Shown here: positions 25,550-33,929 of the stretch, in pieces
How the letters are laid out: each line of letters starts with the position of its first letter
How positions within the stretch are numbered: the first letter of the stretch is position 1
Source of the DNA: Chitinophaga terrae (ex Kim and Jung 2007)
GTDB taxonomy: Bacteria > Bacteroidota > Bacteroidia > Chitinophagales > Chitinophagaceae
Reading direction: 5' to 3'
NCBI RefSeq assembly: GCF_900107795.1
Contig: NZ_FNRL01000005.1
Location: forward strand, 1-63,480
DNA: 63,480 bases
Notes under the pieces: model-generated
Seen by the model: only the letters and a program-made list of their open reading frames with translations
The model's database searches: none
Told to the model about the DNA's origin: nothing
Position numbers and translations under genes: made by a program

Positions 25550-27871
25550 TTATTTAGCAGCAGCTTTCTTCATAGGATTATCTCCTGTTGAAGCGCCACG
25601 TACTGCATTTGTGCTTTTGAACAGTTCGAACCGGCTAGGCGCCGTTTCTCTCGGCCACATGTTGTTGCTTTCATCAATATCGGCTGTTTCACGCAACGGG
25701 TCGAGCTTTACGGAAGCTACCTGTTTTTCTTTTACAAATACCCTCGTTACCACGTTCTCGTTCTTCCTCCATATATAGGCCGAAATACGATCAATCTCCT
25801 TTGTACCGTCTGTATACGTCCATTCAATGATCAATGGCATTACCAGGCCGCCTTTATTAGAGAAGGTCAGTTCGTAGAAGTTCTTTTTGCTTTCATACAC
25901 CGCTTTTTCTGCCGGTGTCAGGTTGTTATAGAACTGCTCGTAGGCCGCTTTATCTTCCGGGGTCACTTCGAAGCGGTTCCATTTGCTGTAGAAGTCCTGA
26001 AGGCTGGTATCTTCATCTACGGCGAATTTCATTCCCGACGCTTTGTTGCGCTGGCGGGCAATGTGATCCAATCCTTTATCGTAAACTTCTTTTGCCGCCT
26101 GTTTGGTAGCAACCGGATCGCCGCTGAACCTGAACCATTTTACTGAATCCAGGGAAATATCCACCGGCTCTGTTCCAAAGAACCAACCACGCCAGAACCA
26201 ATCCAGGTCTACCGCCGAGGCGTCTTCCATTGTCCGGAAGAAATCGGCCGGGGTCGGATGTTTAAAGGCCCAGCGACGCGCATATTCCCTGAATGCAAAA
26301 TCGAACAGCTCCCGGCCCATTACCGTTTCACGAAGGATATTCAGCGCAGTGGCAGGCTTTGCATAGGCATTAGGCCCGAACTGGATAATATTTTCGGAAT
26401 TGGTCATGATCGGCTCCAGCTGGTCTTTTGGCATCTTCATGTAATCAACGATCTTATGGGCAGGTCCGCGGGAGGAAGGGAAGTTGTTATCCCACTCCTG
26501 CTCCGCCATAAACTGGCAGAAAGTGTTCAAACCTTCGTCCATCCAGGTCCACTGGCGCTCGTCGGAATTCACGATCATAGGGAAGAAGTTATGCCCTACT
26601 TCGTGCGTGATCACGCCTATCATGCCGTTCTTCGTAGCTTCAGAATAAGTGCCGTCTTTATCCGCCCTTCCGTAGTTGAAGCAGATCATCGGGTATTCCA
26701 TACCGTTGGCCGCTTCTACAGAAATAGCCACAGGATAGGGATATGGAATGGTATGTTTGGAATAAGATTTAACCGTGTGAGCCACTACCTTGGTTGAATA
26801 ACGGCGATATAAAGGATAAGCTTCCGGCCCATAATACGACATAGCCATTACCTTATTTCCTTCAACATTAGCAGCCATTGCATCCCAAACCAGCCGGCGT
26901 GAAGAAACCCATGCAAAATCGCGTACATTCTGGGCTTCGTAGATCCAGGTTTTGGTAGCTTTAGCCTTGCCGGCCATAGCATTTTTAGCTTCGTCCAGCG
27001 TGACTACTTCTACAGGTTCTTTGCTGCTCTGCGCCTTCTGCCAACGCTGGTACTGTGCCGGGCTCAACATCTCTTTATAATTCTGGCATTCTCCTGTTGC
27101 CCCAACCACATGGTCGGCAGGTACCGTCATCTTTACTTTGAAGTTACCGAAAGTGAGCGCAAATTCTCCCCGCCCGGTGAACTGCTTATTCTGCCATCCC
27201 TGGAAGTCGGAATACACAGCCAGCCTTGGGTACCACTGGCTTACCGTATAGAGGTAGTTCTTATCTTCCGGGAAGAACTCATATCCTCCGCGGCCGCCTT
27301 CCACGGTACGGTTAGACATTTTATACCACCAGCCTACCTTAAAGCGGAATTTCTCGCCCGGCATAAGGGTTTTAGGCAGGTCGATCCGCATCATCGTCTG
27401 GTTGATGGTGTATGGCAATGCTTTACCTGATTCGTCGGTTACTTTAACGATCTTCACTCCCAACTCCTGGTTAACGGGCAGGATAGTACGGAGATCATAC
27501 ATGGTCATTTTACCCGACATCTTGTTCTCGTCAAAGAACTGGCTCTCGCTTTTCGGATCATGTTCATTCTCGTCGAGCTGTAGCCAGAGATAGGTAAGCG
27601 GGTCGGGCGAGTTGTTGAAATAGGTGACGGTTTCTGAACCTGTCAGCTTCTGGTTTTCATCGTCCAGCTGCGCTTCAATCTCGTAATCTGCCCGCTGCTG
27701 CCAGTATTTAGGCCCGGGAGCTCCTGAAGCAGAGCGGTACATGTTAGGCGTTTGCAACATCGTACCCAGCTGTTCAAAGCGGTTGCCATGGTTGGAACCC
27801 GGGTTCTGCTGCGCCTGCAGTAAAAGGATGCTGCTGCATAACAAGCCCGTGAGGTAGCATTTTTTTCTCAT
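25550..27871 (-). CDS. M1-family metallopeptidase (aminopeptidase), secreted
   Basis: 773 aa, signal peptide 1-20 (LTGLLCSSILLLQAQ). The N-terminal beta domain (ADYEIEAQLDDENQKLTGSE) is followed by the gluzincin core: H423-E424-V-G-H427 and E446 in WMDEG, the exact HEXXH-18-E spacing of M1 peptidases. These residues bind zinc. A GAMEN-type exopeptidase motif appears as AANGMEYPMI. Members remove N-terminal residues from peptides, so a periplasmic role in peptide breakdown is expected. Upstream, 33 bases away, is the HupE-like gene, and the two are probably co-transcribed. A strong terminator follows. Confidence 0.88.
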   Translation of the reverse strand: MRKKCYLTGLLCSSILLLQAQQNPGSNHGNRFEQLGTMLQTPNMYRSASGAPGPKYWQQRADYEIEAQLDDENQKLTGSETVTYFNNSPDPLTYLWLQLDENEHDPKSESQFFDENKMSGKMTMYDLRTILPVNQELGVKIVKVTDESGKALPYTINQTMMRIDLPKTLMPGEKFRFKVGWWYKMSNRTVEGGRGGYEFFPEDKNYLYTVSQWYPRLAVYSDFQGWQNKQFTGRGEFALTFGNFKVKMTVPADHVVGATGECQNYKEMLSPAQYQRWQKAQSSKEPVEVVTLDEAKNAMAGKAKATKTWIYEAQNVRDFAWVSSRRLVWDAMAANVEGNKVMAMSYYGPEAYPLYRRYSTKVVAHTVKSYSKHTIPYPYPVAISVEAANGMEYPMICFNYGRADKDGTYSEATKNGMIGVITHEVGHNFFPMIVNSDERQWTWMDEGLNTFCQFMAEQEWDNNFPSSRGPAHKIVDYMKMPKDQLEPIMTNSENIIQFGPNAYAKPATALNILRETVMGRELFDFAFREYARRWAFKHPTPADFFRTMEDASAVDLDWFWRGWFFGTEPVDISLDSVKWFRFSGDPVATKQAAKEVYDKGLDHIARQRNKASGMKFAVDEDTSLQDFYSKWNRFEVTPEDKAAYEQFYNNLTPAEKAVYESKKNFYELTFSNKGGLVMPLIIEWTYTDGTKEIDRISAYIWRKNENVVTRVFVKEKQVASVKLDPLRETADIDESNNMWPRETAPSRFELFKSTNAVRGASTGDNPMKKAAAK

Positions 27872-27904
27872 AATCAGCGTTCAAATTTTTATTCAGATTC
27901 TGGT

Positions 27905-28486
27905 TTATTCGGAAAATGTCCGGATACCTTCAAGCACCATGATAAAAGCGGCTCCGAAAGTGGCCGAAGAAAGGAACATAGTCCAGTCGCGGCGTTTTAT
28001 CCTTCCAATGTTCACTATCAATGTCGAAAAAATTAATATAGCCATTACTATAACAATCTGCCCTACTTCCAACCCTATATTAAAACCCAGCAAGGGCTGT
28101 ACTATATTGGCCTGGCTGCCCAACAAGCTTTTCAGGTAGTTGGAAAAACCCAGTCCGTGGATCAGTCCAAAGAACAATGCATAAAAATAGTTGAGCTGCA
28201 GGCTCTGCGGCTGCTCCGTTTTACGGAGAATGTTAGATAATGCTGTAATACATATGGTGACAGGAATCAGGAATTCAACTATTTCACTTGGTATGCGGAT
28301 GATATTTAACACACTCAAAGCCAGCGTTACAGAATGCCCGATAGTAAATGCCGTTACAAGTACCAGTACTTTTTTCCAGTCCCGCAACAGGTAAATAGCG
28401 CTCAAGGCAATTACAAACAAAATGTGATCATAAGCATCCCAGTTAACGATATGTTGCCACCCTAATTCAAAATACAACGCGTCCAT
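27905..28486 (-). CDS. HupE/UreJ-like membrane protein
   Basis: 193 aa with about six hydrophobic segments. The start NWDAYDHILFVIALSAIYLL and the following FTIGHSVTLALS (conserved histidines) are typical of the HupE/UreJ_2 family. A second conserved block is FGLIHGLGFSNYL. HupE/UreJ proteins are linked to nickel uptake in some bacteria, but in Bacteroidota the substrate is not established. It is divergent from a DUF6702 gene across a 68-base gap and upstream of the M1 peptidase. Confidence 0.75.
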   Translation of the reverse strand: MDALYFELGWQHIVNWDAYDHILFVIALSAIYLLRDWKKVLVLVTAFTIGHSVTLALSVLNIIRIPSEIVEFLIPVTICITALSNILRKTEQPQSLQLNYFYALFFGLIHGLGFSNYLKSLLGSQANIVQPLLGFNIGLEVGQIVIVMAILIFSTLIVNIGRIKRRDWTMFLSSATFGAAFIMVLEGIRTFSE

Positions 28487-28501
28487 TTCCCTACTAATCT
28501 A

Positions 28502-28509
28502 TAAATTTG
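28502..28509 (+). promoter_or_regulatory. Candidate -7 box for the DUF6702 gene
   Basis: TAAATTTG on the plus strand matches TAnnTTTG and lies about 45 bases upstream of the DUF6702 start in the divergent gap. No convincing -33 TTTG is present at the right distance, so the call is weak. Confidence 0.3.
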
Positions 28510-28554
28510 GTAATTATAGGAAGTTAAAACTGATTTTTTAAAAATTTTTGTCAA

Positions 28555-29043
28555 GTGGGGGTATTATTATGTAAATGGTGGATGGCGTGCTGGCTGACCG
28601 TATTGCATCCGTTCTATGTAAGTGTGACTGAAATAGCGCATGATGCCGGCAAGCAAGAGTTGCAGGTTACCTGCCGCATTTTCACAGACGATCTCGAAAA
28701 TACCCTGCGGGCACAGTTTAAAACGCCTGTTGATATTACCAATCCCGCAAACAGGAAAAAGGTAGATGAATATATTGCCGCCTATCTCTCCCAACACCTC
28801 GTCATTACGTTAGACGGTAAAACAGTTTCCCTGCATTACCTGGGGTATAAAATAGAAGAAGATGCTGTATGGAGCTTTTTAGAAGCTGAAAAAATACCTG
28901 TACCGAAGACAGTACAGGTAAAAAATGATTTATTGTACGAGAAGCATCCTACCCAGATCAATATGATACATGTAATGGTGAATGGTACAAGGAAAAGCTC
29001 CAAACTGGATAATCCGAAAAGTCTGGCTACTTTCAGCTTTTAA
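28555..29043 (+). CDS. DUF6702 family protein
   Basis: Up to 162 aa. The frame opens with GTG at 28555; an ATG at 28582 would give 153 aa. The GTG start leaves a short hydrophobic leader before the hallmark LHPFYVSVTEIAHD, and the family normally has a signal peptide there. The rest (LQVTCRIFTDDLENTLRAQF ... YLGYKIEEDAVW) is a small beta-sandwich-like domain. Function is unknown. The gene faces HupE/UreJ divergently and ends tail-to-tail with the pigment operon: its stop (29041-29043) overlaps the opposing stop within one TTAA. Confidence 0.75.
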   Translation: MGVLLCKWWMACWLTVLHPFYVSVTEIAHDAGKQELQVTCRIFTDDLENTLRAQFKTPVDITNPANRKKVDEYIAAYLSQHLVITLDGKTVSLHYLGYKIEEDAVWSFLEAEKIPVPKTVQVKNDLLYEKHPTQINMIHVMVNGTRKSSKLDNPKSLATFSF

Positions 29044-30332
29044 TTCCTGTTATCCAGGAACTTCACCGGCTTGCGGCTGTTCTCAGGGAACTGCATGCGC
29101 ATGATCTCCTGCTGTGTGGTATATCTCACCTGGGGGATCACTCTCAGCTTGGCCTGCAAGTATGACTTGATCTTCCTGTCCATCTCCTCAGATTCTTCCC
29201 TGGGCCAAAGATGAACCAGTATCTCATCGGTTCCCAGCTCATTTGAAAACACTTCTACCACAAACTCTTTCACATCTTCCATATCGTTTAACAGGTCAAA
29301 TAAGGCAGGGGGATATAAGGTAGTTCCTTTATACTTGATCATCTGTTTACGACGCCCTATCACCGGCGATAAACGAAGGGTCTGGCGGCCGCATTCGCAA
29401 ACGGTATGATGGTATTCGCAGATATCGCCTGTTTTATAGCGTAACAGCGGCATTCCTTCCACGCCCAGGGTAGTGATAGTCACTTCTCCTGCTTCACCCG
29501 GGCCAACCGGCTGGTCGTTTTCGTCCAGCAATTCTACATACAGTAATTCGGGATGATGATGTCCGCCCTTCCCGGCTTTGCACTCGGTGAACGCCGTCTG
29601 CATCTCTGTGGAAGCATAGGTGGAATACAACTGAATGTTCCACTGTTCCGTTATCTTTTTGCCCAATACATTCAGCGAGAAGTCTGTATTCCTGATGTTC
29701 TCTCCTATGCACACGGCTTTCTTTACGCTGGTGCTGTTGATATCTATGTTATGCTCTTTGGCAAAAGCTATCAGTTTTACAATGAAAGAAGGTACTCCTA
29801 CGATGGTGGTAGGCTGGATACGCTGTATATTCTCCCACTGCATACTTGGCACTCCCGGTCCCACTCTCAGTACCCCGGCGCCTAATTTCCTGATGCCGTT
29901 GTAATAAGCCATACCAGCCATAAACTGCCTGTCGAGGGTCAGCATAAGCTGGTAAATATCGCTATCGGTACCGTCGGCGCAGCTGAAAGAAATGTATTCG
30001 TTGTATGCGAGGCGTGACAGGTCCTTCTCTGTAAGCGCTATAATCACCGGTTTGCCCAGCGTACCGCTGGTGGTAGTATATTCTGCTATCCTGCTTTTAT
30101 CCACACAGAGGAATTCCCAGTTATGTTGCTGCAGGTCTTCTTTGGTAACAGGCGGGATCAGGGATAAGGCATCCAGCGACTGCACAGTATCCGCATGGAT
30201 CTCATGTTTTTTAAACCAGGATTTATAGAAAGGGGAAAATTCGCGCAGGTAACCCAGCAGGCGTAGTACTTCCTTTTCCTGGTATGCGCGGATCGATTCT
30301 TTAGACTGCAATTCTATATCTGGTATGTACAT
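29040..30332 (-). CDS. PaaK-like AMP-dependent ligase, likely activating 4-coumarate
   Basis: 430 aa adenylate-forming enzyme of the phenylacetate-CoA ligase / F390 synthetase group. Seen are the P-loop-like EYTTTSGTLGKP, the adenylate motif YSTYASTEMQ, and the hinge region LLRYKTGDICEYH. A four-cysteine-type zinc-binding hint is present in HTVCECGRQTLR. In aryl polyene and flexirubin clusters a ligase of this kind activates the aromatic acid made by the ammonia-lyase and loads it onto CoA or the carrier protein. It is the last gene of the operon, 17 bases after acpS. It could instead load directly onto an ACP. Confidence 0.78.
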   Translation of the reverse strand: MYIPDIELQSKESIRAYQEKEVLRLLGYLREFSPFYKSWFKKHEIHADTVQSLDALSLIPPVTKEDLQQHNWEFLCVDKSRIAEYTTTSGTLGKPVIIALTEKDLSRLAYNEYISFSCADGTDSDIYQLMLTLDRQFMAGMAYYNGIRKLGAGVLRVGPGVPSMQWENIQRIQPTTIVGVPSFIVKLIAFAKEHNIDINSTSVKKAVCIGENIRNTDFSLNVLGKKITEQWNIQLYSTYASTEMQTAFTECKAGKGGHHHPELLYVELLDENDQPVGPGEAGEVTITTLGVEGMPLLRYKTGDICEYHHTVCECGRQTLRLSPVIGRRKQMIKYKGTTLYPPALFDLLNDMEDVKEFVVEVFSNELGTDEILVHLWPREESEEMDRKIKSYLQAKLRVIPQVRYTTQQEIMRMQFPENSRKPVKFLDNRN

Positions 30333-30349
30333 GTTGAGTATATTGAGTT

Positions 30350-30727
30350 TTATCCTTCCAAAACAACCATCGCTACAGCCGCGTTGTGCTCATGCGAGAG
30401 CGACACCCATATTTTGCGGATGCCCAGTTCTTCATACCTGCCGGCGGCTTTGCCTAATAGTATGATAGCAGGTTGCCCGGCGTCATTGTTCCTGATCTCT
30501 ATTTCATCGAAGTTCACTCCACCGTTTCCCCACCCTGTTCCCAATGCTTTCAGGAATGCTTCCTTGGCGGCAAAACGGGCTGCATAACTCTGCGCCGGTA
30601 CCGCCTGTTTTTCGCAATAGGCAATTTCAAATGGCGTGAATACAAGATTTCGGAAACCATCTCCCTTAGCCAGTTTTGCAGCTATGCGGGAAACATCTGT
30701 TATATCTGTTCCTATTCCCAGGATCAT
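30350..30727 (-). CDS. acpS: Holo-ACP synthase (4'-phosphopantetheinyl transferase)
   Basis: 125 aa, the normal AcpS length. The metal/CoA-binding residues are in place: GIGTDITD with Asp8 and RFAAKEAFLKALGTG with Glu56. The enzyme transfers phosphopantetheine from CoA to the conserved serine of apo-ACPs. Its place inside the pigment operon, overlapping the preceding gene by 4 bases, suggests it serves the two ACPs encoded here, though it could also be the only AcpS of the cell. Confidence 0.9.
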   Translation of the reverse strand: MILGIGTDITDVSRIAAKLAKGDGFRNLVFTPFEIAYCEKQAVPAQSYAARFAAKEAFLKALGTGWGNGGVNFDEIEIRNNDAGQPAIILLGKAAGRYEELGIRKIWVSLSHEHNAAVAMVVLEG

Positions 30728-32412
30728 CGCTTTGCAGATTTAGAGATACATAATTCCAGTTGCTTCCTGATATGTTCTTCTTCTCCTTTCGTAGCAATTA
30801 CTTTTGTGAGCGCAGTTTCATAGTACTTCCTGGCGGCGGCGTAGTTTTTCTGCCTGAAGCAGTAATCTCCCGCCAGCGCATAAGCGTGGTAGTACTCAGG
30901 GTTAGCTGCTACCAGGGCCTGGGGATCTATTGTCTTCCCTTCCTTCATTTCATCACGCAGGCGACGGTATTCGTTGAAATCGCGGTATTCTTTCGTTAAC
31001 AGGAAAGTATCGGCAGGAATGATCCTGGCGCTGTCATAAATCTCATGGTCGGTTTGCAGGCCACGCATAGCGAATATCTTATCCAGGTCGTAAGCTACAA
31101 ACTCGCCTAACTGCCATGGGCCGGTAGATACCCACACCAAACGTTTCTGCGGCTCAAATACGATAGAATGGTGAGCGATCAACTGGTTAATAGCTTTTTC
31201 GTTGCCCTCGCCAATATTGGCATTATGCAGGCCGCCCCGGTCGCGGAGTATCTCTACAGTTTTTTGCACCGTATTGGGCCCTTTCTCTTTCAGCAGTTCC
31301 CTGAGGCGTTCGTAACGATAGCTGGAAGCGCTTTCGTTTATTTGCTGGATATTAGAGGAGAGCGCGCCCAGTTGCGGTCCCTGGAAGTGATTGGTGCAGG
31401 TGATAAAATCATTTCCCGGGTCATAGATATCCATTCCCTCAGGCGTTTTTTCAATTATCACGGCTTTGTTATCCATGGCCGAACCAACGAGGAACGATTC
31501 AGATACGAACATCTTGCGGCGCTGCGCTATTTTCTTTGCTTCTTCTATATTCTGAGCATATTGCAGGATCTCTCTTGCCACCAATGAAACAGGGGTTGCA
31601 GCGCCGCTCGGGACGCTGGTTTTAGCAGCATTGATAGTCACTGTCAGTCCTTTTTCGTTCATCCCTGAAACTACGCCGGTGAAGCCACCCCAGGTAACGA
31701 ACATGAATTTATAACCTTTCGAAGGGTTATAGAAGACAACCATTTTATCTTTTGCAAAATCGTCGCCCATGTAAAAGTCGAAGTTCCGGCCTATGATAAG
31801 CGAACTGTCGGCCGATTGCCCGTTCCAGGTGCCAAAAGAAGTACAGCCAACCAGCATCATTCCCTGCAATGCATGCCCGATATCGTGGGCTGCATGGTAG
31901 TTCATCAGGCGGGCATAGTTAGTTCCTATATAGTCGTAATTCGGAGAGGCGGAAAAAGATTCTCCATAGATCTCTTCTTTAAATTCTTCGGCCACATGAT
32001 CAGGCAAGTTCCTGTTAAACCAGCCTATAAAATATTTAAGGAAGTGCAGGTAGGTTTTCGAAGGCACAATTTTGCTGAACTGGGCTACAAAAACATCTTC
32101 CTGGCTGCGGATCAGTTCCCCGGATAATTTCCCGTTGATCACCCCTCTTTCAAAGGGCTCTCCTTCCACGTACATTTCATAAAGACCGGAGTTGCTTTTC
32201 CTGAACCAGTTATTCCCAATGGTGTAACAGGTGCTGTCGATCTGTGTGCGTTGCAGTTTTAACGTCTCTTTATCTTTTACGGCAGGAGGTTCCATCCCGC
32301 TGATAGCCACCAGGTATATGATCAAACCTATTATTAGGGCAAGCAGGCCGCCAAAAACGAATAAAAGGATACGTCCTGCTATTCTCCATCCACTTCTTTT
32401 CTTTTGTTTCAC
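30724..32412 (-). CDS. C45-type Ntn-hydrolase / acyltransferase with membrane anchor and TPR-like tail
   Basis: 562 aa. An N-terminal membrane anchor (residues 14-39) precedes an Ntn-hydrolase domain of the C45/IAT-like group. The VGCTSFGTW motif has Cys190 as predicted autoprocessing nucleophile, followed by SLIIGRNFDFYMGDD and GFTGVVSGMNEKGLTVTINA. The C-terminal ~70 residues (YYHAYALAGDYCFRQKNYAA) form a TPR-like pair. Family members hydrolyse or transfer acyl groups on amides and esters. In this cluster it could form or cleave an ester or amide between the polyene acid and its partner, but that is inference. The gene overlaps both neighbours by 4 bases. Confidence 0.72.
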   Translation of the reverse strand: MKQKKRSGWRIAGRILLFVFGGLLALIIGLIIYLVAISGMEPPAVKDKETLKLQRTQIDSTCYTIGNNWFRKSNSGLYEMYVEGEPFERGVINGKLSGELIRSQEDVFVAQFSKIVPSKTYLHFLKYFIGWFNRNLPDHVAEEFKEEIYGESFSASPNYDYIGTNYARLMNYHAAHDIGHALQGMMLVGCTSFGTWNGQSADSSLIIGRNFDFYMGDDFAKDKMVVFYNPSKGYKFMFVTWGGFTGVVSGMNEKGLTVTINAAKTSVPSGAATPVSLVAREILQYAQNIEEAKKIAQRRKMFVSESFLVGSAMDNKAVIIEKTPEGMDIYDPGNDFITCTNHFQGPQLGALSSNIQQINESASSYRYERLRELLKEKGPNTVQKTVEILRDRGGLHNANIGEGNEKAINQLIAHHSIVFEPQKRLVWVSTGPWQLGEFVAYDLDKIFAMRGLQTDHEIYDSARIIPADTFLLTKEYRDFNEYRRLRDEMKEGKTIDPQALVAANPEYYHAYALAGDYCFRQKNYAAARKYYETALTKVIATKGEEEHIRKQLELCISKSAKR

Positions 32413-33929
32413 TTTACAGCTGTTGACTGATTAATTTCACCTACCAGGAATTCCATACCCAGCAATTCGGCAGATGTGATAATACTACTCAGGGTTACCC
32501 CCAAAATTCCATGCAAGTTCAGGTTTTGACCGGTAAGATACAAATTAGAAAGTTTTGTACGGGCAGAAACCATGGTCCGCAGCGGATCTGCACAATCCTT
32601 GGCAATGCCGTACATACTGCCATCGCCGGTTCCGAGGTAATCGCGGTACGACAACGGCGTAGCTACATTATACGATAAAATTGCCTCCCTGAATCCCGGG
32701 AACCGCTTTTCCACACTCGTGATCAATTGCTCCGCCTTCCGCTGCTTAAACGCTTCATAATCCGCTCCCCTGCTGCAGGCATGGGTGTCGGTATTGAAGG
32801 TATGCTGCCAGGGCGCCACCTCTTCATACCGCATGTAGGTCATTATTGCCAGGGCCTCTGCAGAACCGGTAGTCCGGCTGCTGGCAGAAACATACATTGC
32901 ATAGGTCTGCGGCCATTCTTCTTCCCGGTAATCGATACCCGCCCAGGAATTGTTGCCGGCATGATAGTAATAATTATAGTTCAGGTAAGGGAAACTGCCG
33001 GGCTTCAGCGCAACGTTCAACACGAAACCGCCTACAGAATTCGCCAACCCCTCCATCCTGTTGCGATACGCGCCCCGGATAACATCGCTTTGCGTAATGG
33101 CCAACGTTTGGGCCGGGTGCAAGTTCGAGATATAATAATCGGCTTTTACTTTGGTTCCATCCTGCAATACCAGGTGATCTACCTTGTCGCCTACTCCCAC
33201 GATGCCTGTAACAGCCATATTCCGCACAATAGTGCCGCCATTGGCCAGTATCTTGCGGGACAACAGCTTACCTATCTGGGAACCGCCGTCCACACATTTC
33301 CAGGAGCTGTTCATATAACTGTTTAAAACCAGGGCATGTACATAGAATGGCGTTTTTTCCGCTACTCCAGCATACAGGAGGTTATTGCCCGCCAACACCT
33401 GCTGCAGTTTTTCATTACTGGTGATGCTCCGCAGGTAATCGGCTGTATTCAGGTGCAACACACGCTGTTTTTCTTCATAATCGCCTATCCGCAGGTTATA
33501 CAGGGGAAATTTGCTGCATACTTCCCTGATCTTGGCGCAGTAAGCCCTCAGGGCTGGTTCTTCACCGGGAAATTGCTTTAAAAGGGTATTTACAAAGTTC
33601 TCTTCTCCCTGGGCAATACGGTAAACTTCAGGATCTCCTTCAAACTGGATATGGTCGAAGCCGTCCATATCCATACGTTTTAGTTTCAGATCATCGTAGA
33701 TCCCGAGATATTTGAAGATCGTACACAGGTTTTCTCCTTCCGCCAATCCACCCAGGTAATGGACGCCGGAATCGAAGATCACTTTATCGCGTGAATAGGT
33801 CTGGAGACAACCGCCTATCTGGCGGTTCTTTTCATAAATAGTTACGCGGTAACCATACCGGCTAAGGATTGCACCGCATACCAAACCTCCAAGCCCACTA
33901 CCTATAATGATTACATCATAGTTGTGCAT
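32409..33929 (-). CDS. CrtI/phytoene desaturase-like FAD oxidoreductase
   Basis: 506 aa. The N-terminal dinucleotide-binding motif (VIIIGSGLGGLVCGAIL, residues 7-23) is followed by YEKNRQIGGCLQT, the usual start of CrtI, carotene isomerase and retinol-saturase-like flavoproteins. A second conserved block near the C-terminus is LTGQNLNLHGILGVTLSS. Such enzymes oxidise, reduce or isomerise conjugated polyenes, so a role in adjusting the double-bond system of the aryl polyene is plausible. The gene overlaps the MMPL fusion gene by 14 bases. A true carotenoid role is less likely, since no other carotenoid genes lie nearby. Confidence 0.78.
   Translation of the reverse strand: MHNYDVIIIGSGLGGLVCGAILSRYGYRVTIYEKNRQIGGCLQTYSRDKVIFDSGVHYLGGLAEGENLCTIFKYLGIYDDLKLKRMDMDGFDHIQFEGDPEVYRIAQGEENFVNTLLKQFPGEEPALRAYCAKIREVCSKFPLYNLRIGDYEEKQRVLHLNTADYLRSITSNEKLQQVLAGNNLLYAGVAEKTPFYVHALVLNSYMNSSWKCVDGGSQIGKLLSRKILANGGTIVRNMAVTGIVGVGDKVDHLVLQDGTKVKADYYISNLHPAQTLAITQSDVIRGAYRNRMEGLANSVGGFVLNVALKPGSFPYLNYNYYYHAGNNSWAGIDYREEEWPQTYAMYVSASSRTTGSAEALAIMTYMRYEEVAPWQHTFNTDTHACSRGADYEAFKQRKAEQLITSVEKRFPGFREAILSYNVATPLSYRDYLGTGDGSMYGIAKDCADPLRTMVSARTKLSNLYLTGQNLNLHGILGVTLSSIITSAELLGMEFLVGEINQSTAVK

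Noticed and set aside
32409..33929. Carotenoid desaturase of a carotenoid pathway
   Set aside because: No phytoene synthase, cyclase or GGPP synthase lies nearby, so the CrtI-like protein is assigned to the aryl polyene.
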